Positions 12,588-26,319 of a stretch of DNA of 64,000 bases are shown here, one piece after another. Position 1 is the first letter of the stretch, and each line of letters opens with the position of its first letter. The notes under the pieces are model-generated. The model did no database searches, was not told the DNA's origin, and was given only the letters and a program-made list of their open reading frames with translations. The stretch is from Solanum dulcamara (taxonomy: Eukaryota; Streptophyta; Magnoliopsida; Solanales; Solanaceae). The stretch covers positions 60,299,501 to 60,363,500 of the forward strand of contig NC_077240.1 of assembly GCF_947179165.1 (NCBI RefSeq), written 5' to 3'. Position numbers and translations under genes: made by a program.

Positions 12588-12763
12588 TGTTACTGAATGT
12601 ACATAGACACATTATCATACTGTATACATAGAACCATCATGGATAGAAGATATTTAGGAATCTTCTTATTTTGTTTCCTTAGATAGATTTGCTTCTGATT
12701 TTGTTTTCTTAGATAGACTTGCTTGTACACATATACGTAACTCTCATTTCTGGAATGATATAA
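12588..12763 (+). repeat. Copia 3' LTR, left part
   Basis: Begins TGTTACTGAATG directly after the polypurine tract, as a copia 3' LTR should. It is cut at 12763 by insertion of element B; the bases TATAA at 12759-12763 are repeated at 22576-22580 as the 5-bp TSD. The remainder resumes at 22581. Confidence 0.85.
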
Positions 12764-14954
12764 TGTCACACCCCAAGATGGTACCTTAGGCCTGGCCGGC
12801 ACTCGAAGACTATTGCTGGTCCCCAAGCAAACCATTTCATTCAATCACACATCCATTCATTCATTCATGCACTCAGTGGAAGACTCAATACAAATTTAAA
12901 AGGCATTTGGATGGGCTATCCATCTCAATAATTCGAAGAAGTATAAAGCAATTTAAATCCAATCTCAACTTAACTTCAACTCAAAGAAATAGTTTGAAAA
13001 CCAGGACAAAGACTCAATGTCATCACTATCCATCTATGATGCCTCTATCACTATACTGAAGGTGCCAATTACATATTCATGGCTACCCAAAAGAAATTAC
13101 TAAAAATAAAGATGGAATAAATATGATCCCTTTGAAAAGCAAGGAGGTCTCACCATTCTCAAGAAAGAAGTAGATCTTCAATGGAGCACCTATAGATGAT
13201 CTCTAGAACCTGTATCGGCATCATGAAATAATGTAGGCCAAAAAGGTGTTAGTACATGGAATGTACGAGTATGTAAAATGGCAGAAAAGAGAAATAATCA
13301 ACAACACTTACCTCAATCTTATTAATCAATTCAAAGGACTAAACTCGAAAAATATATACAGATTTGTAATATAGCAAAGTTTTTCAAAATTGACTAAATC
13401 ACTCACAATCTCAATCAAACAATCCTATCAAGCAAGATCATATCCTACTTGGGAGTTTTTCTAACCGACAACCATCACCTATGAGTCGGTGATGTACAAC
13501 AAAGTGGTGTCGTTCCACACCCATCCAATATTTTGCCAGGGTAAGGGATGAGTCACTATCATTGGATCTACAATCAATCAAATTCCATCATTTTGGGACT
13601 TAAGAAGTTTAACCCTCCATCCTACCCTAGCTACATAGTTTATGGGATTTGACTAGTAAATATACTCTTACCCAAATCGATGTTCAATACTCATTCCAAG
13701 ACTCAATGCTCATAAGCTCTATCCAATCAGTTCAATCTATTGTTTTCGACAAGTCTCATTTGGACCCTTATCAATCATCAATTCTATTTTAATCAAACCT
13801 CTCAACTAATCATACTATCCAATCAATCCTAAATCATATTTTTTAAGAGTAGTTTAGATACATTTTTATGACAACAATCGGTTATGCTTAAACATTTGGG
13901 TTTAATTTATGGAGACACAAAGGACATTCTAGTTCTATCAAGGTTCGTTCATATTTCATGCCATTTGCATTCATAGCTATCCCAATTCATGCTTTTCATT
14001 CCAAATAATACATACACATAATCATTACAGTCAATATATAGCTACGGTATATGAAATAAAATATGTAAATCATTTGTTTAAGAAACTAGATCATGAAAAC
14101 CTTCAATCATTTAATAACATGTGAAAATACTCAAGGGTTTAGGGAAAATTCAAGGAAAATATTTATGAAAGGCTACAATCAATTCACAATTCAACCTATC
14201 ACATCTATGGGGCACATGGAAGAACTCAATCCATATTTTAGGTTGGCCTTACATACCTAGAACAAAGAATATATCATCGAAAATCAAAGGCCTCACTCGA
14301 AAACCTTGAACCCTAAATTTTGTCCTTCTCTCTAATCTCTTTTCTCAAAAGTTTTTAAGCATTAATGAGAGAAAATATTATTAGGAACAAACATGGGGCG
14401 GATTTTAGTCCCAAAAGGACATGGGTTAGGTATAAGAGGGGTGGGGAAAGGTTCTGAATGCCCTTATTAAGAAAATATCTGAAAAGGGGGTTGGACGCAC
14501 TGCTAGCGTGCCGCCCCATCCCCCAAATTAATGCAGTATGCTTCAGATGCATTGGTGGCGCTCTGTACTAGACCCAAAACTACTGCAACACCAGTAACCG
14601 GTAAAATAGTCATAAAGTTTTACTCCGAACTCAAGGTAAATGTTGTAATATTAAAAAGAGGACTCAAAGAACTTTAATTTGATAGGTAATTCTCCAACTA
14701 AAACCTAATATTTTGAAAGTTATGGTCGTTTGAAGTTGACCTTTATATAATCATATATGAAAACTCAATCGATAAATGATCTATAAACTCGACTTAGTAT
14801 TAGAGGTTACGCATGACCATAATTCACCTCTAATTCACTTCAAATACTTAGAAATTGATCCTAAAACATATAGACAATTAGGAGTCATCGGGCTCGAGCC
14901 TATACGTATAAGAAGAATGGCTCGGGTCTTAGCTTATTTTTTTGGGGTGTAACA
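12764..14954 (-). repeat. Element B 3' LTR
   Basis: Plus-strand ends are tgtcacacccc and ggggtgtaaca, giving TG...CA. It aligns with 20415-22575 nearly throughout. The splice-donor-like AGGTATGTAAGG is at 14247-14260 on the minus strand. A GC-richer patch at 14485-14600 with short palindromic words corresponds to the U3 cluster seen in related LTRs. Confidence 0.9.
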
Positions 14955-15950
14955 ATATCTCCCCCTTGGGATCATTCATCCTATCCTTGAATGATGAGCA
15001 AGCTAGGAAATTGCACAAGGCACGAGCGCAGATCAAGAAATCAGGTACTCAAACACTCAAACAATCAATACATTATTACTCAGACTCAAGAATACTCATC
15101 ATATACGTAAACTCATAATGAACATCAACTCTAAGATAGTAAAAAAGGAATCATAACATCAATATCATCATTGGAAGGGACGAATGCAAAGAAAGAACTC
15201 AAAGACTCAAGCTCGTGAATAACTCACTCAATCACTCAAACTCAAGAAGATACTATCTCAGAGATAGGAATAGGAACATTACCTTCAACATCGACACTGA
15301 AGAAAAAATGAGAGGAGGGCTAGAATCTCCAATGTTTTCATCAAAATTTCTCATAACTTTGGAAAAGAGGCTTATGAGCTTAATATAAGAATATGACCAC
15401 TATGAATTAAGAGACATGACTGATGGCTTTCGAGCTCAAATACTCTCCTCTCTACATACAACTCTTTCTCGTCTGCAACTCATAACTCCCATAAAGATAC
15501 ATATGACTACATTCACCAAGGCTCAAGACTCTAAGTCTAACTGCATGCTCTTGTTATGTTCATACCTAATGCTAAGTCATGGGGTACTACACATAATATA
15601 ATTATGCTAATCTAAATCGCAAGCTTCATGTTCTATACCTTTATAGAGAACCTCATCTCAAGAGTACTACTCTTTTTCATTACATTCAACCAACCTCGAG
15701 TCTAAATCAAGAAGCACCTAATGCATCGTGCATTCATCCATATTCCATCAATACCATATTCAAGCCTAGTTTTATAACCATCACAATATACTTACTTGAA
15801 ACCCTCAACAAGAAATCATAAAAAGCCTATTGCAATAACTCACATAATGACCACCACACATGCAAGCCTATCATTCTAACCACTTTATGAATTCTTTGAA
15901 GTCAACATGTCTTAATAATTATCATGCCAATCTTATCATATCTACACTGG
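14955..15950 (-). other. Element B interior, left part (non-coding)
   Basis: Begins with the PPT complement (atatctcccccttggg), which is also found at the same place in C, F and, in variant form, E. No protein motif is recognisable. The part from about 15636 to 15950 matches element C at 38290-38600, where it interrupts C's pol. Short open frames here are chance. Confidence 0.7.
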
Positions 15951-15955
15951 CAATT

Positions 15956-18040
15956 TGTAACACCCCTCAAAATGCACACAAATGTCTTAAGAATAGGCCG
16001 CTTAAGTAATGCATTATCCTTAATCTTTTTGGAAAATCTGAGTTTGAAATATCGATCAGGGGGTCAAAACCTGTAGGAAAATGGTCTCGGTGGATTTTTA
16101 GGACTCGTATATCGGAAGATAGATTTTCGAAGAAATTCACGAAATAGTAGGGTCCGCGACAGGTCCGCATTGCGAACCTGGGAGAGTTTTCTGGTCGAGT
16201 TGAGTTTTTTAAAGGGCGTTTTATATCTTTTTCAAATTATTAGTCAATGAACCTAGACATTTTTAGTGCCTAATCCGACTCTATAAATTCACCTAAATCC
16301 CTAATTCTATTCATTCTTCTATAATTCATCTATCAAATATTTCTCTCTCTACAAAGAGGTTCTCAAGGGTTTTCATTGAAGAATTCAAGTAATCTACTCA
16401 ATTTCTCCATCAAACTCTCAAGTTCTTCCAATTATTTGGTGTTCTCACTTAAGGTATGTGGGTATTGATTCATGGATCCTTTCATCCATGAAGCCCAATC
16501 AATTTCTCAAGGTTTTCTATCAAATTAAAGTATGGTATTTTATGAGTTTTATGATCTCTATTCCTATTGCATGAATTATGATTCAAAGTATGATCATGAG
16601 TCTATTTTGATATAAATTGATGGTTATTGCATTGAATTGAAGAATTTTCCCATGAATTCCCCTATTTTGATTTCTAAGGTTCATGATGTAAAATATGAGT
16701 ATTTTTAATTATACTTCCTAATGATATTATCTATATGAATTATGTATGGGCTGATACAAAGTTTATGATCATCCATGTTTTAAGTCAATTTCATGATTTT
16801 CAAATTAATTGATTATGCATTCATGTCTTACCCTAATTTCAAGTATAAGCTATGATCATGAACTTCCAAGTATGAATTATGATTATGTATTTCAATTATG
16901 ATCATGGACTATAAGTATGTTTCAAATGACGATTTTCATGCAAATTATGGAAAGGTGACTTAGATCCCAATGTGGTGCCTTAAGGCCTAACAATATGAAT
17001 TATGCAAATATGATTGTAATGATGAAAGGGCAATTCTCACATTACAAGTATGTTATAAAAATGAGCTACTCTATGATTTCAAACCTATGATCATGACTAT
17101 GATATATGTAATTATGATTTCTATGTTATGCATATATTCCGTGGGATTTAACTTAGCACCGAGATGACGTGAGGTGGGGGCGCTACGAAAAGTCTTAGTA
17201 GTAGCCTCATGTCCCATAAACTATGTGCCACCATAAATTACCTTTATGGCCTAACTAGTGGATCCAAAAATAGCACATATTCATGATCTCGAGTCTACCT
17301 TGGCAAAGTAACCTTCTCCTTCTTGATGTGGGTATCATCGGGTTCTATGTTATAGCTCGCATGGTCTTATTGTCGGTTATGGTTTTTATCCCATATATGT
17401 ACGTTTATTTATATTTTAAATGATTAATCCTATCTTTTATTTTACATGATACCCTTATGGTTATTATGCATTGATCTTTCTTAAAGATTACTTATGATTT
17501 TCGACTATTTTTCCTAACATGCTATTTCAAATGGTCATTGTTACAAATATAGTTTTTCATGCATTGCATTGCCCACATACTTATACATTCCAACGTACTA
17601 ATGCATACTTTTTGCCTACCTTGTCTCATAATGTAGGGGTTGAGGTTGAAGAACCTAATCGTCCATGTAACTAGTAGGCGTTCTCTATCCGATCGTATTA
17701 TGGTGAGTCCTCATTGACCGGGGACTAGCTTTCAAGTTGGTTACTGTTTTCTTTCCAAAAGAATTTTGTTTATGTTATATATTGAGGGTGAGCTAGGGAC
17801 ATTTATTAGCCCCCGCCCATACTCACGTTTAGAGGCATAGGCATCTAGTTGGACATATGTTCGAGTCTATGTACTCATAAGACATTTTCAGATTTCTATT
17901 CATGTTTTAGACTCTCTTATGATGTTTCTGCTTTTATATTTTACCTTATGTATGCTTATGATATGTACAAGAGGCTTGATTGGAGCCCTTCAGAGTTTTG
18001 ATCGCCATGTTACGACTAAGCCCTAGATCGGGTCGTGACA
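15956..18040 (+). repeat. Solo LTR of the element C family
   Basis: A 2085-bp LTR with TG...CA ends (tgtaacacccc to tcgtgaca) flanked by perfect 5-bp TSD CAATT at 15951-15955 and 18041-18045, and no internal region: a solo LTR left by LTR-LTR recombination. It is the reverse complement of the C LTRs at 35525-36835 and 43704-45834. Recognisable parts in plus order: a GCG-rich patch ggtccgcgacaggtccgc (16150-16170), TATA-like ctataaat (16281-16288), a CT-rich leader, and AAGGTATGTGGG (16451-16462). Confidence 0.92.
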
Positions 18041-18045
18041 CAATT

Positions 18046-20398
18046 GCATTAACTTCTACTAAAAGGTACACCAAAATACTCTTACCTATCTATTTCACAC
18101 AACAAGATCTCATCTCGCTCTTCCTCCACGTCTATTTTATTAAATGGAATAAGCATACCACAACTACCACAATTAGGAACACCCATCTCTCCCATCTTCC
18201 ATAGCTCATCTACTATCATCAACATCGCTATCAGAAAGGAACACTGGAAGTCTTAGAGCAAAAGATCATAAGCACGATTCATTCAGTAAATCTAATTAGA
18301 GAACATTCATGGTGGAACATGATTTCTCTAGCCCTTTAGGGTCTATTATGAGTTCATGGAAGTGAACATAGGTGTGAATCTGTCTGAAGCGTATAAGCAT
18401 AGATCATGGACATAAAGCAAATATACGAGAAATCAATATGACATTATAATAATTAAAATTTTAGGAATACGCTAGAATAGTAATGGATTGATATATCACC
18501 ATAACTCTTTCTGGACATATCACTATTAGATCCTCAACACTCAACTTGGTTCCTCAACTTATCATCTCCCCCTTAGGTCTAAAGACGACACTCCAAGGCT
18601 ATCGACCTATTCCATATTCTTTAAGCTGGTCTCTATTCAATTTACTCTAATACTCGGAAAATGCTAATCTCATGTCTGCTGAACTCTCCAAGCGTAGGTA
18701 CTAAGATTCCTTATATGGCTTCTTTCTGAGATGATTCTCTTAACTTCTTCCTATTTATGTAGAAGTATTTCAATAATCATCACCCGCGTCACCTTATAAA
18801 GTCATATAACTCAACTCCTAATGATTTGAATTCTCCTACTTAGCTTGCTAACACTTATCTGTTAGGTTCACATATACCTAACTGAAGGAAACTTGAACTA
18901 TAACAGGAGACTCTTCATTATCTGTGTACAAATCCCTTCGACCCAATTCTTATGGATGCTAAATAAAAAGAAAAACTCACATCAAGCCTTCTCCACATTA
19001 GCAGCTAAATGATACTAACTAGTCACTCATAAAATTAGAGCCTTAACAACTTTATACTATCTCGGATACATATCTTAAGCCTATTCTTACCAAATGACTT
19101 AGCCTCAATTCCTTATTTACATCTATGGGTCCCATACCCCACATTCATAACATACACTCCTCACAAGTTAATATCTTAATCTCTCGCATACTCCATGTCA
19201 AGCCTACTAAATCAAATCTTAAAACTAGCACTATCACACTCATAATGGTTCTTGTTTTTCAAAATGCTCATCAAAATTCAAGCTTAGGGACTAGTAATAA
19301 ACATGTGCATCAACACACTTCTTGCATACTATACTCAGTTATGACAACTATATAAGATTATGAAATATTAAACCACTTAAAACCTCATGACAAGTAATCG
19401 ATCCTCATCTCACTGTCTAATTACAATTTATCACAATGTCTCCTTTCATAACCTAAGTACTATTTACCCATTCATTACACCTCATTGCTTAATTATATTC
19501 ATATCTCTCTAAATAACATGGGCTATCTCTTCAAAATCGTAAGACTAACTTAGATATATCATCTCATGACTACTCCTCCCTTCCATTCAACACCTATACT
19601 AGGTATTTTACTAAAACAAAGACACCTCAACATAACTCGTCTCATGGTTTGAGTGTACTCTAACTCATCTTAACTAACAACTCTTCCTTTACCTCCTGTC
19701 ATGAAATCTAGATGATACTTACTACATCTTTAGTCAAAGTCAAAGGGACTTGACTTCTAACCCCATTCCTTACCTTATAAATACCTAACTCTAGGTACAT
19801 GCCTCAATCAACCACCATTCTCACTATTTGTTTTCTACTCCTTTAACTCCATCTTTCTAGCTCTATGATCATTCTACAAATCATAGCTTACCATGCCTCA
19901 AATAATATTCGATCGGATGGTGACACTAATCATTTAGAGACATAACTTTCCTCTTGAGCATAACATCTGAAGTAAGGTTTTAGCGAAGAGAGTATGGAAA
20001 TACATCTTGCTCTTGCTCAACACATGATTCATATGAATGAGGGTGCATTTTTTCAAATCAATATACTTATGCACACTAATCAGCTCCTCTCAAGCCTGAT
20101 GTAGTGTTTTTAACCTCCGAATACTTTATTTGAAAGTAGCTCATCAATAAGGATCTGAGATTTATAGTTCTAACCACCTTGAGTATGAGGGGTAGTTGAA
20201 TGGATTTGAGCCATGCATAAATTAGAAGGGAACTTTCATAGAGTTAAACTGTATCGCATGAACTAAGAATATGGAAAGAAAGTGAAACAATTCTTAATGT
20301 CCTCTAGCCTCCTGATTATAAGTGTAGTGCATGACACCCCATAAGCAAGACTCTACAAGATACGGCTTCATAGACTCCCTAGTACTCTTGAACTTTAT
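18046..20398 (-). other. Element B interior, right part (non-coding)
   Basis: AT-rich, C-poor on the minus strand, without recognisable coding motifs in six frames. The first ~190 bp continue the segment shared with element C (C 38590-38785). The last ~150 bp (20250-20398) are the leader, with gtagtgcatgac and aagactctacaagatac (20347-20363) also present in C and E. Confidence 0.7.
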
Positions 20399-20410
20399 GC
20401 TCTGATACCA
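20399..20410 (-). other. Element B primer-binding site
   Basis: Minus strand reads TGGTATCAGAGC, a perfect 12-base match to the 3' end complement of plant initiator tRNA-Met, four bases from the 5' LTR. It is the best-preserved PBS in the window. Confidence 0.93.
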
Positions 20411-20414
20411 AGTT

Positions 20415-22575
20415 TATCATGCTCCAAGAGGGTACCCTAGGTGTGGCCAACACTTGAAGACCATTGTTGGTCCCTAAGATAAGCTTGGTCCAATCACATA
20501 TCCATTCATACAGTCAGCAGAAGAATTAATACAAATTTAAAAGGCATTCGGATGTGCTATCCATCTAAATAATTTGAAGAAGTATAAATCAATTTAAATC
20601 CAATCTCAACTTAACTTCAACTCAAAGAAATAGTTTGAAAACCAGGACAAAGACTCAATATCATCACTATCTATCTATGAAGCCTCTATTACTATCCAGA
20701 AGGTTCAATGACAAGTTCATGACTACCTAAAAGAAATTACTAAAAATAAAGAAGAAATAAATATGATCTATTTAAAAATCAAGGAGGTCTCACCACTCTC
20801 ACGAAAGAAGTAAATCTTCAATGGAGTGCTTGTTGATGATATGCAGCATCTGTATCTGCATCATGAAATAATGTAGGCTAAAAGGCGTCAGTATATGGAA
20901 TGTACGAATATGTAATATGGTAGGAAGGAGAAACAATCAACAACACTTACCTCAATCTCATTAATCAACTCAAAGAACTCAACTCAAAAGATATATAGAT
21001 TTATAATATAGAAAAGTTTGTCAAAATCGACTCAATCACCCACAATCTCAATAAAACAATCCTATCAGGTAAGACCATATCCTACTTTGGAATTTCTCTA
21101 ACCGACAACCATCATCTATGAGCCAGTATTGTACAATGAAGTAGTGTCATTGTCACATCCATCCAATACTTTGCCAGGGTTAGTGATGAATCACTATCAT
21201 CAAATCCACAATCAATCAAAGTCCATCATTTTAGGTCTTAAGAGGTTTAACCCTCCATCCTATGCTGGCTAAGTAGTTCATGGGATTTGAGTTGTAACTA
21301 TACACTTACCCAAATCGGTGCTCAATATTCCTCCCAAGACTCAATGCTCATAAAACTCTATCCAAGCAATTTAATCTATTCATTTCGACAAGTCTCATTT
21401 GGACCCTTATCAATTCATTAATTCTATCACAATCAAACCTCTCAACCAATTATCCTATCCAATCAATCCCAAATCACATTTTACAAGAGTAGTTTAGATA
21501 TACTTTTATGAAAACAATCATTAGGGTTCAATTTATGGAGACACAAAGGACATTTTAGTTCCACCAAGGTTTCGTTCATATTTTATGCCATTCACATTCG
21601 TAGCTATACCAATTAATGCTTTCCATTCTAATTAATACATATGCATAATCATTATAGTCAATATATAGTTACGGTTTATGAAATAAAATATATAAATCAT
21701 TTGTTCAAGAAACTAAATCATGAAAACCTTCAATCATTAGTTCAAGGATTTAGGGAAAATTTAAGAAAAATATTTATGGAAGGCTCCAATCAATTTATAA
21801 TTCAACCTATCACATCTATGGGGCATATGGAAGAACTCAATCCATGTTTTAGATTATCCTTACATACCTGGAATGAAGAATATCTCATCGAAAATCAAAG
21901 GCCTTAATTGAAAACTTTGAACCCTAACTCTTCTCCTTCTCTCTAATCTATTTTCTCAAAAGTTTTTAAGCGTTAATGAGAGAAAACCAGCATTAAGAAC
22001 TAATATGGTGCAGATTTTAGTCCCAAAAAGATGTGGGGTTAGGTATAGGAGAGGTGCGAAATGGTCTGAAATGCCCTTATTAAGAAAATATCTAAAAAAT
22101 GGGGTCGAATAAGCTGTTGGTGCACCGGCCCAGCTTCGAAACTACTGCAGCATATTTCAGGCGCACTGGTGGTGCTCCGCGCCAAACCCGAAACTACTGC
22201 AGCACTAGTCTCCGGTAAAATGATCATAATATTTTACTCCAAACTCGGAATGAAGCAACTTTGTATTGATGGAAAGAGGCTCAACTCCCTTTAATTTAAT
22301 AGGTAATGGGACACCTAACACTTAATATTCTAAAAGTTATGGTCATTTTAAGTTGACATTTATATAAGCTTATATGAAAACTCAATCGATAAATGATCTT
22401 TAAACTTGAATTAGTACTAGAGGTTCCTTATGACTCTAATTCACATGTAATATACTTCAAATACTTAGGAATTGATCCTAAAATAGATATATAATTAGGA
22501 GTCATCGAGATCGAGCTTATACGTATAAGAAGAAAGGGTCGGATCTTAGCTTAAATTGTTTTCCGGGGTATAATA
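20415..22575 (-). repeat. Element B 5' LTR
   Basis: Aligned to 12764-14954. The terminal bases have decayed from TG...CA to TA...TA (tatcatgctcc and ggggtataata), but the TSD fixes the right end. Donor-like motif at 21858-21871. GC-richer palindromic patch at 22080-22215. The two LTRs differ by scattered transitions and small indels, so the insertion is not recent. Confidence 0.88.
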
Positions 22576-22580
22576 TATAA

Positions 22581-22665
22581 GGAGTATGATTGTTCCATTG
22601 TCTCTATATTTTATAATATGAAATAGCAAGATAATTAAAAGTTTTCTTCCTAGAGGTCACATTTT
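22581..22665 (+). repeat. Copia 3' LTR, right part
   Basis: Sequence after the TSD of element B resumes the copia LTR (aggagtatgattgttcc ... gttttcttcctagagg). The start is exact because of the TSD; the end is estimated, since the 5' LTR is absent and the terminal CA cannot be fixed. Confidence 0.5.
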
Positions 22666-25185
22666 GCATTTCTAGAACTGGGATCACAAAAATGGACCAT
22701 TTTTTGGTTGATAGGAAACCCAATAATGACTATTTTTGTGTGTGGTTGTGTGTGATCATGTGCTTGGATATGAAAATAATGAATACCTTTTAATTTATTT
22801 TTATTTTGGAGTTTTCAGATTTCTAACAAAGGTTGCATAGAAGATGCATTCAGGCGAAGACAAAAGCAATGAGGTATGCCTAAGTTGATGTTATCTATTA
22901 CTAATTTTTAGTAGGTCCACAGTGTCACACGAAATCAAATCCACTTTTTAACATAACATCATCACTTAATATTTTAGTCATGAAAGTATAAAAATATCAT
23001 TACCTCATTGATACAAAATTGATATAGAGAACATTTGGAATGAATAATTACATCAGACAGGGACAGTAAGCTTAAAATCTAAACTCTTCAAATCTTTTTC
23101 TATTTTACCCAAGGGAAGTTTTGTGAGAATCACAAGACTTAAATAGAAAAATAATACGTAAACCAAGTAAAAAAAATTCTAAACAAGAAAAACAAGATAA
23201 GTGCATGGATTTAAATCATTAATAAGCATTTATATGAAATGCCAAAAGGAGACGTTTGCTCGACTATGAATTAATTAAGACTTAAATCTATGAAATTTAG
23301 AAACAATTCTTGAAGATATTATGACTTTTTTTACTTTCAAATGTTACTTCTGTCATTTTTCTTTCTTTCTTTATCCAAGATTTTTGTCAAAACAAAGATC
23401 TATTGTTTTCCTTCTCTATGAGTCTTTCAGTAGAATATTTGTTTCCTTATACCTACAGTAGTTGCTTACACTCTCATTAACCGGTGTATACAAACTTCAA
23501 CTTTTCCTTTTCTCGAATAGTTTTTAAAAGGGAATCTCATGCCCTAAATCTCCCTCTATGAATGAGATCTAGTAAACGGCCAGATCACAAGCAATCCCCT
23601 TCCCCATTTTCCCTTCTCCTTCTCCCATTTTAAAAACAAAAAACAAAAAATTTAATAAGAATTTTAACTAAATACATTAGAGCCTTGGAAACGAAAACTA
23701 ATGCTTGCATTATCTTATGATGTCTACATCACATCTCTTGGAGTGTGCATCTCTTAGAATGAGCACCTAAATTATCATACCAGACAGGCACATGTAGCTT
23801 GACCAGCCCTTCCGGGGACCCTGAATGAACACTGGATACTTTGTGCATGGGCAATTGATATTTAAAGTAGGCCAAAACAAAGATTGTTGTTGTCAAACAA
23901 TGGTAAGAATGAGACATTGGTGGTAACTAGTTACTTCATTCAAAGTATCAGATCCTAAGATGAAACACAAACTAAACAAATTTCAGACAAATAGAAAATA
24001 GTTGCCTTAAAGAACTTAGTACTATTTTACTTCTTTTTCACTCTTATAAAACTAATGCTTATCATCTACCCCTTCTTCCCAAATTTATGTGACTCATTTT
24101 CTATTTGAGACGACCAAGATTTTAAACAGGTGAAATCTTCTTTACTCTACTTCATTCTTGGAAGTTGTAGTTCTCTAAATAAAATGGCGTTTATTTGAAA
24201 AATGTACATAAAAAATGTAAATCATTTTGCCACTCTTTAGGACTATCTTGACTCCTTGAAGAAGAAAAGAGCTATAGCCAAACGTGTTCTACAGTTCCAA
24301 CACCATCTTCGTGCTGTTTTTTATTTTTTTTAAAAAAATTTACTTATCGATAAAAGTGGGCTTATTGAATAACTCTAATTATTTGGCTGGTTGATGTTAT
24401 GGGGTGAATTCCTTATTATCAAGTTACTTCACCCGCCTTTCATCACATCAAAACATGGATGCACACACTAGTGACATGACTTATGTAATCAATTTAGCTA
24501 TATGATATTTTACTTTCTTATTTTCAGTTGTATATTTGCGAGGATAACACTCTACATAGTATAGTTAATGGAGCCAGTATAATAAATGCAGCATCTTTGC
24601 TTATATATAAGTGATTTTCCATTACAGTATGCCTCTATTTATATCAAGTAATTAGGAGAATTGTTTTATTTTTATTTTTTGAACCAACTGCCGGAAGGAG
24701 TAACACCATTTGTTCATACTACTCAAAATGAGTTTTTAGTTAGGGAGAAAGTAAGCTCAAATCCTTTTTTTCTTCTTTTGATGATGATATACCTTCATCT
24801 TTCCTTTGATAATTGATTAACTTAAGCTCATTTTCATACACTTGTTGCTTAGACTTTTGAATTGTTATGATGGGAGAAACAACTCACAGGTTCCTGTTTC
24901 ATAATTACTAAGAAAGTTTTTGTGTCCTACTTCTTCATTGAATCTTCCGTCGTTTTAAATTTAATCCCAAAAAGTGCGCCAACCACTGGTTAGATAGTCC
25001 AAAATTGATATTACCTTGACTTGCTCACAAACTAGTCAAACTAGTAACCAACTTCATGTGTTAGTATCACGTCTAGGATTTAAAAAAGGGAAAGTTCAAA
25101 GAATATTATTGTTTGGATGTTACAACTCTTAGTCATTTCCTTTTAATTCTTGGATATTCACTTCAATCTGTCTATCTTACCGCAG
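22666..25185. other. AT-rich non-repetitive-looking DNA
   Basis: No transposon motif recognised. It contains poly-A/T runs (for example 23628-23660) and scattered short open frames with no family likeness. An exon-like stretch at about 22819-22872 lies between an AG and a GT (ending gaagacaaaagcaatgag then gtatgcc). It may be intron and 5' part of the decayed gene noted at 25186-26587; this is inference. Confidence 0.4.
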
Positions 25186-26066
25186 ATATACGACTGAGGA
25201 AGTTCCACTTGATGACTTATGAGATGAGGAATATTTTCCAATGATCTATGGAATTGGAGGAGGAAATGTGCATACTAAGATATCAAACGATGGTGAGCGT
25301 AGTAATATTGTATGTGGTTCACCTGATTAGAAGAGGAAGTCTTAGCACATTCCCCAGGGGAAGGGCAAATATTCCATACATGAGCAAGTGAAAGATGGAG
25401 ATTTTTCTAAACTTTTTTCTTCAAAGGATGCACGAGAAAAAGTTACCTATATGAGGTATGATCACCTTTTCTCCATGGGATTGACAAATAGGCTAATGTT
25501 TCTACTCTATTTATATTGATGAGGTCTTCTTGAGATAAAGATATCAATGTACTATAAAGAGTGTTCAACACAAAATGGTGATGTGTTGTTCATAATACTT
25601 GGATGTTGGTAATACTTTTAGTATCTATAAGTGGATTTGGCTCATTATCTATTCTCTAGCTAGTGCTTGCAAAAGTGGAAGAGGGAATGTGAAAACTAGT
25701 GATGAAATACTTTTTGGCAATTTGTGAAAGGAATAATTGTAATTTTTCTCAACACTTTTTGTCAATGTGATGCAGGGGACAAGAAATGAAGCCACTTCGA
25801 AGCTAAACTCCATATATGATGAAATTCTACCTCTCATTGAAGTGCATGGATGGGACAACAAGGATAATGTGCCCACCAGTATAGTTGAGAAGTGGATCAC
25901 AGTAATCTTCTCAAAATACAAAGAAGATTTTGATCTTTACCATTCTAGGATCAAGAATGTGATGTTCCCTCATCCAGTAACCGATGCCACTGTCAGAGCT
26001 CAAACAACTAATGCTGAAGAAGGAGCTAGACCTCAAACAACCACTGCTGAAGGAGGAGTTGAATGA
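25186..26066 (+). pseudogene. Exon-like fragments of an unrecognised gene
   Basis: Two stretches look coding by composition. 25186-25455 follows a good acceptor (ctatcttaccgcag) and ends before gtatga; one frame reads EEVPLDDL, YGIGGGNVHTKIS and KDGDFSKLFSSKDAREKV with three stops. 25776-26066 follows gatgcag and stays open to a TGA at 26064, reading SKLNSIYDEILPLIEVHGWD, then a Thr/Ala/Glu-rich tail with a repeated PQTT/AQTT-AEEG phrase. Simple joining of the two does not keep frame. I do not recognise the family. A degraded host gene copy or a transposon-borne gene piece are both possible. Confidence 0.35.
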
Positions 26067-26319
26067 AAAATTTTGCAAATGAATGACCTATAATTATATA
26101 TGGTATTTAATAGCGTTAAATGTTCAATAAATTCGGTTAAATTTCTATTATAAGTTAAGTGAAATGTGGAAACTTGGGATTTTTCAAACTAGACTTTGGG
26201 TGCTATGTTTGCTCAGAGTTTGAACATTGAACTAATGGTTTGATGTGTAATTACTATTATTGTGATTGATATCTATACTAACCAAACCCTGTCATGTTTC
26301 TTGACTACTCCAGAGGAAC

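Larger units (their letters stand above)
12764..22575 (-). mobile_element. LTR retrotransposon B, non-coding (LARD-like)
   Basis: Bounded by a perfect 5-bp TSD (TATAA, 12759-12763 and 22576-22580). 3' LTR 12764-14954, PPT side at 14955-14980 (minus strand GGGGGAGATAT), 5' LTR about 20415-22575, PBS 20399-20410. After removing the solo LTR inserted at 15956-18040, the interior is about 3.4 kb and shows no gag, protease, RT, RNase H or integrase motif in any frame that I can recognise. LTR plus PBS plus PPT with a non-coding interior fits the LARD class, which needs enzymes from an autonomous partner. The LTR family resembles F and the LTRs at 40168 and 62873. Confidence 0.85.
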
